Source: Dehalococcoidia bacterium UBA2777 (GTDB lineage Bacteria; Chloroflexota; Dehalococcoidia; UBA2247; UBA2777). Taken from it: DNA of 13,542 nt. Below the pieces are notes generated by a model. That model had not been told where the DNA came from. It did no database searches and saw only the letters and a program-made list of their open reading frames with translations. Position 1 is the stretch's first letter, and every line of letters starts with the position of its first letter. The stretch spans positions 1 to 13,542 of the forward strand of contig DEIJ01000106.1 of the NCBI GenBank assembly GCA_002352365.1, in the 5' to 3' direction. Positions 7,809-12,947 of this stretch are shown one piece after another. A program made the position numbers and the translations under genes.

Positions 7809-7837
7809 TTGACATCAGATGCGGCTCTACTTATAAT
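7809..7837 (+). promoter_or_regulatory. Consensus sigma70 promoter for the yceD-rpmF-fab operon
   Basis: TTGACA at 7809-7814 and TATAAT at 7832-7837 match the consensus at all twelve positions, with a spacer of exactly 17 nt. Transcription would start near 7844, which leaves about 34 nt before the yceD ATG at 7878. Its position rules out the longer yceD reading that begins at 7770. A small hairpin (CCCCA at 7853-7857 with TGGGG at 7866-7870) can form in the leader near the ribosome-binding site. Confidence 0.85.
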
Positions 7838-7877
7838 AACAGCTAAACTATGCCCCAGGTTTCGGTGGGGGGTGAAG

Positions 7878-8414
7878 ATGAGGAGTTCGACACAAATTAA
7901 TGTGGCTCAACTGCTCAGGCAACCTGTAGGGACAACTCGTAGCTACCTGATTGATGACAGTGCTGAGGTTGCTGAGCAGGAAATAAAGAGCTACCATGCT
8001 TGGGGGGTGGTGGAGCTACTTCGTACCGATCGAAGTATATTGGCTCGGGGTACTCTGGAAGGTATGGCTAGCCTGGTTTGTAGTCGGTGCTTAACCTTGT
8101 TTGATCAACCACTAACCCTAAACATAGCCGAGGAATTTTTCCCCAGGGCAGAAATGAGCGGTGACTTCCCATTGCCTTCGCCTCAAGAGTTGAGCGGTTT
8201 TACTATAGACGAACGCCATATACTTGACCTGAGTGAGGCAGTGCGTCAATCTATGTTGCTCGCTGTAGGAATGAAACCACTTTGCCACCCTGATTGTGCG
8301 GGCTTATGTCCCTATTGTGGTACCAACCTTAACTTGAGTCGTTGTAGCTGTACCTCCGTTCCTCAGCACCACCCGGGGGCTAGCTTAAATCTCAAGGAAA
8401 AAACTGGTTTTTAA
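7878..8414 (+). CDS. yceD: YceD / DUF177 family protein
   Basis: This 178-residue protein belongs to the DUF177 (YceD) family, found almost always beside rpmF; in bacteria and plastids it is linked to 23S rRNA accumulation and large-subunit assembly. The sequence shows the family's first Cys pair (SLVCSRCLTLFDQPL, about residues 66-80), an acidic middle (FTIDERHILDLSEAVRQ) and a second cluster CHPDCAGLCPYCG followed by CSC near the end, a likely zinc site. The ATG at 7878 is chosen because GGTGGGGGGTGAAG precedes it and because the longer frame from TTG 7770 crosses a palindrome and the promoter. It is the first gene of the operon that includes rpmF, fabK and fabD. The C-terminal tail after CSC is slightly long and polar. 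Confidence 0.9.
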   Translation: MRSSTQINVAQLLRQPVGTTRSYLIDDSAEVAEQEIKSYHAWGVVELLRTDRSILARGTLEGMASLVCSRCLTLFDQPLTLNIAEEFFPRAEMSGDFPLPSPQELSGFTIDERHILDLSEAVRQSMLLAVGMKPLCHPDCAGLCPYCGTNLNLSRCSCTSVPQHHPGASLNLKEKTGF

Positions 8415-8428
8415 GCGGTACCTAAACT

Positions 8429-8471
8429 AAACCACTCCACCAAAATCTTGCGATTTTCGTGGGGATGGTTT
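8429..8471. repeat. Palindromic repeat element between yceD and rpmF
   Basis: The arms AAACCA (8429-8434) plus CTCCACCAAAATC (8435-8447) face GATTTTCGTGGGG (8452-8464) plus TGGTTT (8466-8471) around a TTGC loop, with one mismatch and one wobble in the inner 13 bp. The right inner arm is identical over 13 nt to that of the hairpin at 11181-11193, and the outer ACCA/TGGT pair is shared too. Downstream similarity continues through TTAAGAT to about 8501. There is no T-run directly after the stem, so it may attenuate or process the transcript rather than terminate it. Confidence 0.8.
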
Positions 8472-8487
8472 AAGATTTAAATTTATC

Positions 8488-8501
8488 GGGGTTTATCTAG
8501 G
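8488..8501 (+). repeat. Direct repeat GGGGTTTATCTAGG, copy 1
   Basis: This 14-nt sequence is found again exactly at 11325-11338. In both places it lies downstream of the palindrome element and shortly before a gene start. Here it runs straight into GAGGG, which forms the rpmF ribosome-binding site. It may mark the right end of the mobile or dispersed element. Confidence 0.7.
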
Positions 8502-8517
8502 AGGGCCCAGTAGCGAG

Positions 8518-8715
8518 ATGTCACCTTTACCTAAAAGGAAATATGCTAAGGCACGCCAAGGAAAGAGGCGAAGCAACTTGCAGTCGATTCTTCCTGCCAC
8601 CGAACTTTGCCCCCAGTGTCACAACATCAAGTTATGCCACCATGTTTGCCCTGTCTGTGGAAGATATAGCGGCAGAGAGGTTATCGAAGTCAAGGGTGCT
8701 AAGAAGAAACGATAG
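8518..8715 (+). CDS. rpmF: Large ribosomal subunit protein bL32
   Basis: The 65-residue basic protein starts MSPLPKRKYAKARQGKRRSN, close to the conserved bL32 N-terminus (M-x-x-P-K-[RK]-[KR]). It carries a four-cysteine zinc ribbon, CPQC at about residues 31-34 and CPVC at 44-47, in the order ELCPQCHNIKLCHHVCPVCG, so this is the zinc-binding form. It ends with a Lys/Arg-rich tail. Length is normal. AGGAGGG ends about 11 nt before the ATG, slightly far but usable. The gene follows yceD, as in most bacteria, but is separated from it by about 100 nt holding a palindromic repeat. The usual next gene, plsX, is replaced by a FabK-type reductase. Confidence 0.95.
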   Translation: MSPLPKRKYAKARQGKRRSNLQSILPATELCPQCHNIKLCHHVCPVCGRYSGREVIEVKGAKKKR

Positions 8716-8797
8716 GCATCACTCTAAATCATCGCCGGCATGTTCAACAAATGGCTGTCTTGTGTGAGGATAGTTTGGCTCCCCGCCGGAGGTAGTT

Positions 8798-9754
8798 TTG
8801 CTAAGAAGTGTTATCTCGGAGCTTTTGAATATTGAGTATCCGATTATCCAGGGAGGAATGGCCTGGCTGGGAACTGCCGAGCTTGTCTCTGCGGTATCCA
8901 ATGCAGGTGGACTAGGAGTTATTGGTGCCGGGAGTGCTCCACCGAGTTGGCTGGTAGAGCAGATCAACTCGACTCGAGCGCTGACCAGCAAGCCTTTCGG
9001 GGTGAACATTATGCTGATGTCTCCGTTTGTCGATGAGGTGGTGGAGGTTGTTATCCAGGAGGAGGTGCCTATTGTTACTACCGGGGGGGGGAATCCAGGT
9101 ATTTATGTTGCCAGGTTGAAGCAGGCGGGGATAAAAGTAATGCCTGTAGTTGCCAGTGTCGCTTTGGCTAAGAGATTGGAGCGCTTGAAAGTAGATGCTA
9201 TAATTGTTGAAGGGATGGAATCGGGAGGCCACATTGGGGAGACGACCACAATGGCCTTGATCCCGCAGGTGGTAGACAATGTAGCCACACCGGTGGTAGC
9301 CGCAGGAGGCATTGCCGATGGAAGAGGGCTGGCGGCTGCTCTGGCTTTGGGTGCCCGGGGGATTCAAATGGGCACCCGCTTTGTCTGCACTACGGAGTGC
9401 ATTGCTCACCCTAAATTCAAGCAGAAGATTTTAGGGGCAAGCGACCACGCTACTATGGTAACCGGGCAATTTCTTGGCCATCCGCTGCGCTGTCTTAGGA
9501 ATAAGATGACACACGAGTTCCTGATGAGGGAACAGGCTGCTGATTCCAAAGAGGAACTGGAGCAAATGGGACTGGGCAAGTTCTATGCCGGGGTAATCGA
9601 AGGCGATGTGGAGAGTGGCTCACTGATGGCAGGTCAAATCGCCGGATTGATCAGGGAGATAAAACCAGTTAAGATGATTATCGAGGAAATAGTAGCTGAG
9701 GCAGAAGCAGTAATTACCAAGCTTCCCTCCTATAGTTGCCGGGAATCAGAATGA
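8798..9754 (+). CDS. fabK: Enoyl-ACP reductase II (FabK-like, nitronate monooxygenase family)
   Basis: The 318-residue protein is an FMN-dependent TIM-barrel enzyme of the nitronate monooxygenase/FabK family. FabK reduces enoyl-ACP in the last step of each fatty-acid elongation cycle. Visible motifs are the start IEYPIIQGGMAWLGTAELVSA, the loop TTGGGNPG (95-101), GMESGGHIGETTT with the catalytic-type His145, and the phosphate-binding AAGGIADGRGLAAALALGA followed by GIQMGTRF. The start is TTG 8798, supported by GGAGG with a 5-nt spacer; no ATG or GTG gives a better N-terminus. The context (yceD-rpmF upstream, fabD downstream) favours FabK over nitronate monooxygenase, but the two are hard to separate by motifs alone. 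Confidence 0.88.
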   Translation: MLRSVISELLNIEYPIIQGGMAWLGTAELVSAVSNAGGLGVIGAGSAPPSWLVEQINSTRALTSKPFGVNIMLMSPFVDEVVEVVIQEEVPIVTTGGGNPGIYVARLKQAGIKVMPVVASVALAKRLERLKVDAIIVEGMESGGHIGETTTMALIPQVVDNVATPVVAAGGIADGRGLAAALALGARGIQMGTRFVCTTECIAHPKFKQKILGASDHATMVTGQFLGHPLRCLRNKMTHEFLMREQAADSKEELEQMGLGKFYAGVIEGDVESGSLMAGQIAGLIREIKPVKMIIEEIVAEAEAVITKLPSYSCRESE

Positions 9755-9791
9755 GACTAAGTGGGCAGGCAATATCCAGGTGGGGGTAAAA

Positions 9792-10247
9792 ATGATAAGA
9801 AAGCTAGTTCTCGCCTCGGTTTTAGTTTTGGGGCTACTTTTTCCATTTCGTGGCGTGGTCGCCCAAGATGAGTGGACCACCTACATCAACCCAGCCTATA
9901 ACTTCTCCATCGATTATCCCTCAGACTGGATCAGGACTGAAACCACACATAGCTTTTACACCATGGTAACCTTGGTTGGCTCCCAGGATAAGGGGATAAA
10001 AGTTAGCGTGCAAGCGATAGAATTGATAGCGCCAATAGAACTTAAGGGGCTGACCACTGAAGGCCAGATACTTTATGCCACAGTTACTACTGAAGGCTTC
10101 AATGTGGGGAAACATAAACAGAGACAGAGCATCATTGCCAAGGATGGGATAGTCTATGTAATAAGCTGCCTTACCTATCCCACTTCTTTTCAAGAAGCAG
10201 ACGCGAAATACTTCACTCGGATGATAGATAGCTTTAAGGTGGGATAG
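9792..10247 (+). CDS. Small exported PsbP-like / DUF1795-type protein
   Basis: The 151-residue protein begins with a typical signal peptide: MIRK, a hydrophobic stretch LVLASVLVLGLLFPF, and a likely signal peptidase I site after VVA (VVA-QDE). No lipobox cysteine is seen. The mature part opens with WTTYINPAYNFSIDYPSDW, a signature of PsbP/DUF1795-like folds, and ends YFTRMIDSFKVG, also typical of such proteins. Function is unknown; homologous folds act as secreted or membrane-associated small proteins. ATG 9792 is preferred to GTG 9780 because it gives a compact signal peptide and has AGGTGGGGG just upstream. It sits between fabK and fabD, an unusual place for an exported protein, and is separated from fabD by only 14 nt. 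Confidence 0.75.
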   Translation: MIRKLVLASVLVLGLLFPFRGVVAQDEWTTYINPAYNFSIDYPSDWIRTETTHSFYTMVTLVGSQDKGIKVSVQAIELIAPIELKGLTTEGQILYATVTTEGFNVGKHKQRQSIIAKDGIVYVISCLTYPTSFQEADAKYFTRMIDSFKVG

Positions 10248-10261
10248 TTTTTGCTTGAGCT

Positions 10262-11182
10262 ATGATGGATAACAAGGTAGCCTATGTTTTCCCGGGGCAA
10301 GGATCGCAATGGGTGGGTATGGGACATGACCTTTACCAGAGTCTCCCCGAGGCAAGGGCTGTCTTTGAGGAAGCAGATTCGGTTCTAGGCTTTTCCCTAT
10401 CTCAACTTTGTTTTGCAGGCCGTGAAGAGATACTTCGCCAGACTGTTAATGCCCAGCCAGCAGTGCTGGCGGTTAGTATCGCCCACCTCAGAGCTATGCC
10501 CCAGCTTTGCGATGAAGCTACCCTGCCGGCTTTCGTGGCCGGACATAGCTTGGGTGAATACACTGCCTTGGCGGCGGCAGAAGTGCTCGACTTTGCTGCA
10601 GCACTTCGTCTGGCTCGGGAAAGAGGCCACCTGATGCAACAGGCAGGGGAGAAGAACCCTGGGGGAATGGCAGCCATTATTGGGCTTGATGAAGCTGAGG
10701 TTGCCCAAATATGCTCCAGATGCGGCATTGAGATCGCTAACTTCAACTCTCCGCACCAGATAGTTATCAGTGGCTCAACAGAGTTGCTGTGTCAGGCTGT
10801 GGAATTGGCTCGGGCAGCAGGAGCACGTCGTGTTATTCCCCTTGAGGTCAGTGGTGCCTTTCATTCTTATTTGATGGCTGAAGCTGTAGCCGGGATGTCT
10901 GAGGTCATTGGGGAGTTCGCCTTTCGTGACTCCCTTATTCCTATTGTGGCTAATACTATTGCCCAGCCAGTAACTAGCGCCCTAGCGATAAAGAGTGAGC
11001 TTCTAGAGCAACTCCGCCATCCTGTTCAGTGGCAGCGTTCTATAGAATATATGATCGGTGCTGGAGTGGAGACTTTCATTGAGGTAGGTCCGGGGAGGGT
11101 GTTAGCCGGGCTTATCAAACAGATAAACAGAGGAATTCGCGCCTGGAGTATAAGCGATGTAAACCACCCCACGAAAATCTGA
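10262..11182 (+). CDS. fabD: Malonyl-CoA:ACP transacylase
   Basis: FabD moves malonyl from CoA to acyl carrier protein, supplying the extender unit for fatty-acid synthesis. The 306-residue protein shows YVFPGQGSQWVGMG at 8-21, the nucleophile Ser96 in AGHSLGEYTAL, the carboxylate-binding Arg121 in RERGHLMQ, the catalytic His201 in SGAFHSYLM, and VGPGRVLAGLI near the end. Length is normal. Two ATG codons in tandem (10262, 10265) start it, with only a weak GAG upstream, so coupling to the preceding gene 14 nt away is plausible. The last residues, HPTKI and the TGA stop, are encoded by the left arm and loop of a palindromic repeat, so the natural C-terminus seems to have been replaced by repeat sequence. 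The catalytic core is unaffected. Confidence 0.96.
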   Translation: MMDNKVAYVFPGQGSQWVGMGHDLYQSLPEARAVFEEADSVLGFSLSQLCFAGREEILRQTVNAQPAVLAVSIAHLRAMPQLCDEATLPAFVAGHSLGEYTALAAAEVLDFAAALRLARERGHLMQQAGEKNPGGMAAIIGLDEAEVAQICSRCGIEIANFNSPHQIVISGSTELLCQAVELARAAGARRVIPLEVSGAFHSYLMAEAVAGMSEVIGEFAFRDSLIPIVANTIAQPVTSALAIKSELLEQLRHPVQWQRSIEYMIGAGVETFIEVGPGRVLAGLIKQINRGIRAWSISDVNHPTKI

Positions 11183-11199
11183 TTTTCGTGGGGCCTGGT
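11163..11199. repeat. Palindromic repeat overlapping the fabD stop codon
   Basis: CCCCACGAAAATC (11167-11179) and GATTTTCGTGGGG (11181-11193) form a perfect 13-bp stem around one T, flanked by ACCA (11163-11166) and TGGT (11196-11199) with a CC bulge. Its inner right arm and outer ACCA/TGGT are shared with 8429-8471, and similarity continues into TTAAGAT and AATT-ATC-GGG downstream. Its left half is translated as the fabD C-terminus. Confidence 0.85.
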
Positions 11200-11238
11200 G
11201 ACTTAAGATCGAATTCATCAGGGTCCCCAAATAATATA

Positions 11239-11263
11239 CCCGAAAAATCAGGGATTTTTCGGG
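11239..11263. repeat. Perfect palindrome, 11-bp stem, second of the post-fabD cluster
   Basis: CCCGAAAAATC (11239-11249) and GATTTTTCGGG (11253-11263) are exact inverted copies around AGG. The stem has the family's GAAAATC-type core with an extra A/T. It lies in an apparent insertion of about 100 nt relative to the yceD-rpmF copy. Confidence 0.8.
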
Positions 11264-11271
11264 GCCCCGGG

Positions 11272-11306
11272 TTCCCACCAAAATCGAAGATTTTGGTGGG
11301 TGGGAA
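11272..11306. repeat. Perfect palindrome, 12-bp stem, third of the post-fabD cluster
   Basis: CCCACCAAAATC (11274-11285) and GATTTTGGTGGG (11289-11300) pair exactly around GAA. Just outside, TTCCC (11272-11276) can alternatively pair with GGGAA (11302-11306). The left arm resembles the CTCCACCAAAATC arm at 8435-8447, which ties it to the same family. Confidence 0.8.
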
Positions 11307-11324
11307 ATAGCCCCCAGACCTTTT

Positions 11325-11338
11325 GGGGTTTATCTAGG
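11325..11338 (+). repeat. Direct repeat GGGGTTTATCTAGG, copy 2
   Basis: This is an exact copy of 8488-8501. It again lies between palindromes and a gene start, 36 nt before the Mth938-like ATG. Together with copy 1 it suggests a defined end of a dispersed element. Confidence 0.7.
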
Positions 11339-11374
11339 GACCAAGCTGAATAGATGAGGCTAACTGGGGTATAA

Positions 11375-11719
11375 ATGATGAAGATTGATTCTTACCAATC
11401 TGGTGAGATTGTGATCGAGGGGAGGAGATATACCTCAGACCTGATAATCTTCCCTCACCGGGTGGAAAGCAACTGGTGGAGAATGAGGGGACATCAGTTG
11501 CTTCCCCAAGACCTAGAGGAGGTAGTTCGACAGAGGCCGGAGATGATAATAGTGGGCACCGGAGAATCGGATAGGATGAAGGTGTTGCCTGAGACGAAGC
11601 AATACGTTCAACAGCAAGGCATTGAGCTTATCGCCCAGGCCACTGACCAGGCCTGCCAGACTTATAATCAACTGTGCTCTTCTCGGAAGGTGGTTGGTGT
11701 CTTTCACCTGGCGTGTTAA
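11375..11719 (+). CDS. Mth938-like / DUF498 domain protein
   Basis: The 114-residue protein starts MMKIDSYQSGEIVIEGRRYTSDLIIF, which fits the Mth938/DUF498 fold family (the archaeal Mth938, human AAMDC and NDUFAF3 group): an I-D-S-Y-x-x-G-x-I-x-I-x-G-x-x-Y-x-x-D-L-I-I opening. Further family features are WWR, HQLLPQDLEEVV, the PEMIIVGTGESDRMKV segment and TDQACQTYNQL near the end. Family length is about 110-130, so it appears complete. The biochemical role is not established. Tandem ATG codons start it, with GGGG at 11366-11369 as ribosome-binding site. It precedes the Cys-rich radical SAM gene by 79 nt, which may hint at a shared pathway. Confidence 0.82.
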   Translation: MMKIDSYQSGEIVIEGRRYTSDLIIFPHRVESNWWRMRGHQLLPQDLEEVVRQRPEMIIVGTGESDRMKVLPETKQYVQQQGIELIAQATDQACQTYNQLCSSRKVVGVFHLAC

Positions 11720-11741
11720 ACTATCCCAAGAATCTTTCTTC

Positions 11742-11780
11742 CCTATCCCTCTGCCGCCAAGGGAGAGGGGTCATAATAGG
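11742..11780. other. Weak hairpin upstream of the radical SAM gene
   Basis: CCCTCT (11747-11752) can pair with AGAGGG (11764-11769), and CCTAT (11742-11746) with ATAGG (11776-11780), across an internal loop. It is imperfect and has no T-run, so its role as terminator of the Mth938-like gene or leader structure is uncertain. Confidence 0.3.
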
Positions 11781-11951
11781 TAAGCGGAATACTATAAAAT
11801 GCTGAGTCAGTATAAAGTGGCTACAGCTAGTGTTAGATGTAAGCATTGTGGCCAGGACTTGTCTCTTATCTCCCAGGCCTTGGGGGTGTGTGTCAATTGC
11901 ATTCGTCATGATTTTGCTAAAGTTTCGCCATTTATATGACAGGCTCACCAT

Positions 11952-11967
11952 AAGGCGAGGAAGCCTT
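11952..11967 (+). other. Small hairpin after the internal TGA (possible but unproven SECIS-like element)
   Basis: AAGGC (11952-11956) pairs with GCCTT (11963-11967) around GAGGAA. The loop starts 18 nt after the internal TGA and its first base is G. These are loose requirements of bacterial SECIS elements, so a Sec reading cannot be dismissed from sequence alone. A 5-bp stem arises easily by chance, and the residue expected at this position is not known to be Cys. Confidence 0.12.
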
Positions 11968-12092
11968 TTGCCCTCCCCGATCAACCGCCTCAGGATGAAG
12001 CGGGGGCAGAGTGCAAGTTATGTATAAACCAGTGCAATATTCCTCCAGATGGTATAAGCTATTGCGGGCTGCGCACCAACGAGGGTGGTAAA

Positions 12093-12935
12093 TTGAGCGG
12101 TGCCACTGCCGACTTAGCTAATGTCAGTTGGTATTATGATCCTCTGCCTACTAACTGTGTAGCTAGTTGGGTTTGTCCGGCAGGAACAGGGGTTGGATAT
12201 CCTGATTTTGCCTATTGCCAAGAAGCTGAATATGGCTATAAAAATCTTGCTGTCTTTTATCAAGCCTGCTCCTTTGATTGCTTGTTCTGCCAAAACTGGC
12301 ACTTCCGCTACCTGTCCCGGAAGGAGGATCGGGTCAGTGCCGCAAAGCTGGCTCGTGAGGTCGATAAGTATACCGCTTGTGTTTGTTACTTTGGCGGAGA
12401 TCCCACACCTCAGTTGCCTCACTCCATTCGCGCCTCTCGTCTGATGAGAGCCCAAAATAAAAACCGGATCCTCCGTATTTGTTGGGAGACTAATGGCTCA
12501 ATGCATCCTGCTTTGCTCAAATCAATGGTTGAGCTATCCTTGAGTTCCGGCGGCTGTATTAAATTCGACCTCAAGGCTTGGGACGAAGGGTTGCATATTG
12601 CCCTCTGTGGAGTAAGCAACAAAAGAACTCTAGAAAATTTTCATCTCTTGGGACAATATATTCCCCAAAGACCTTCGCCGCCATTCTTGGTAGCCAGTAC
12701 CTTGCTTGTCCCTGGTTATGTGGATGAAGAGGAGGTGGGGAATATTGCCACCTTTGTGGCGGCCATTTCCCCCGATATTCCTTATGTTCTGCTTGCCTTC
12801 CATCCTCAATTTATGATGGCTGACTTACCCACCACTTCCCAACGCCATGCCCAGATGTGCTTGGAAGTCGCCAGAGCAAAGGGACTCAACAAGGTGAGGA
12901 TCGGGAACCTTCATTTATTAGGGGCCGCCTATTGA
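12093..12935 (+). CDS. Radical SAM catalytic part, longest uninterrupted portion
   Basis: This is the part of the interrupted gene that could be translated alone, from TTG 12093 (codon 99 of the full frame). GAGGGTGG lies shortly upstream. The 280 residues include YYDPLPTNCVASWVCPAGTG, then KNLAVFYQACSFDCLFCQNW with the C-X3-C-X2-C iron-sulfur motif at Cys59, Cys63 and Cys66. After that come YFGGDPTPQ (the glycine-rich SAM-binding strand), RICWETNG, IKFDLKAWDE and RIGNLHLLGAAY at the end. It binds a [4Fe-4S] cluster and SAM and would act by radical chemistry in the anaerobic cytoplasm; its substrate is unknown. A product from here would lack both N-terminal Cys modules, so full function is doubtful. 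The next gene starts 12 nt after the stop. Confidence 0.75.
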   Translation: MSGATADLANVSWYYDPLPTNCVASWVCPAGTGVGYPDFAYCQEAEYGYKNLAVFYQACSFDCLFCQNWHFRYLSRKEDRVSAAKLAREVDKYTACVCYFGGDPTPQLPHSIRASRLMRAQNKNRILRICWETNGSMHPALLKSMVELSLSSGGCIKFDLKAWDEGLHIALCGVSNKRTLENFHLLGQYIPQRPSPPFLVASTLLVPGYVDEEEVGNIATFVAAISPDIPYVLLAFHPQFMMADLPTTSQRHAQMCLEVARAKGLNKVRIGNLHLLGAAY

Positions 12936-12947
12936 AATAGGAGATAG

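Larger units (their letters stand above)
11183..11374. other. Noncoding spacer filled with palindromic repeats
   Basis: The 192 nt between fabD and the Mth938-like gene carry three hairpin units (one beginning in fabD), G/C-rich connecting runs and the 14-nt direct repeat at 11325-11338. No ORF is supported. One or more hairpins could act as a fabD terminator, but none is followed by a clear T-run. Without a terminator the downstream genes could share the fab transcript. Confidence 0.6.
11799..12935 (+). pseudogene. Radical SAM protein with Cys-rich N-terminus, interrupted by one in-frame TGA
   Basis: From ATG 11799 one reading frame runs 379 codons to TGA 12933-12935, with a single internal TGA at codon 47 (11937-11939). 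Coding quality is high on both sides and there is no frame change. Codons 1-46 hold a zinc-ribbon-like module, RCKHCG (Cys14, Cys17) and GVCVNC (Cys31, Cys34), and end SPFI. After the TGA come QAHHKARKPFALP and a second Cys module CKLCINQCN...YCGLR (Cys72, 75, 79, 89), then the radical SAM core with C-X3-C-X2-C (Cys157, 161, 164). This layout matches a known group of radical SAM proteins of unknown function related to PFL-activating and AmmeMemoRadiSam enzymes. The TGA could be a nonsense mutation (e.g. from CGA), a sequencing error, or a recoded codon. TGA ends fabK, fabD and this gene normally, so the genetic code is standard here. There is no clear ribosome-binding site before ATG 11799. 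Confidence 0.75.

Noticed and set aside
7770..7877. Longer yceD reading starting at TTG 7770
   Set aside because: It begins inside a palindrome and crosses the consensus promoter at 7809-7837; the added residues do not resemble the family, and ATG 7878 has a ribosome-binding site.
7850..7900. Sixteen-codon upstream ORF overlapping the yceD start
   Set aside because: It has an ATG and a stop but no ribosome-binding site and overlaps yceD in another frame; chance is the simplest explanation.
8719..9409. Minus-strand ORFs opposite fabK, and similar antisense ORFs opposite fabD and nadE
   Set aside because: They are frame shadows of strongly coding genes, with no recognisable domains or ribosome-binding sites.
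9780..9791. GTG 9780 as start of the exported protein
   Set aside because: ATG 9792 has AGGTGGGGG upstream and gives a standard signal peptide; the extra four residues add nothing.
11163..11306. CRISPR array
   Set aside because: The repeats are self-complementary hairpins with unequal spacing and differing stems, without constant-length spacers or cas genes.
11721..12027. ORFs on both strands over the radical SAM N-terminal region (11721-11984 minus, 11830-12027 plus)
   Set aside because: The frame with Cys motifs that joins to the radical SAM core is a better explanation; these translations look random.
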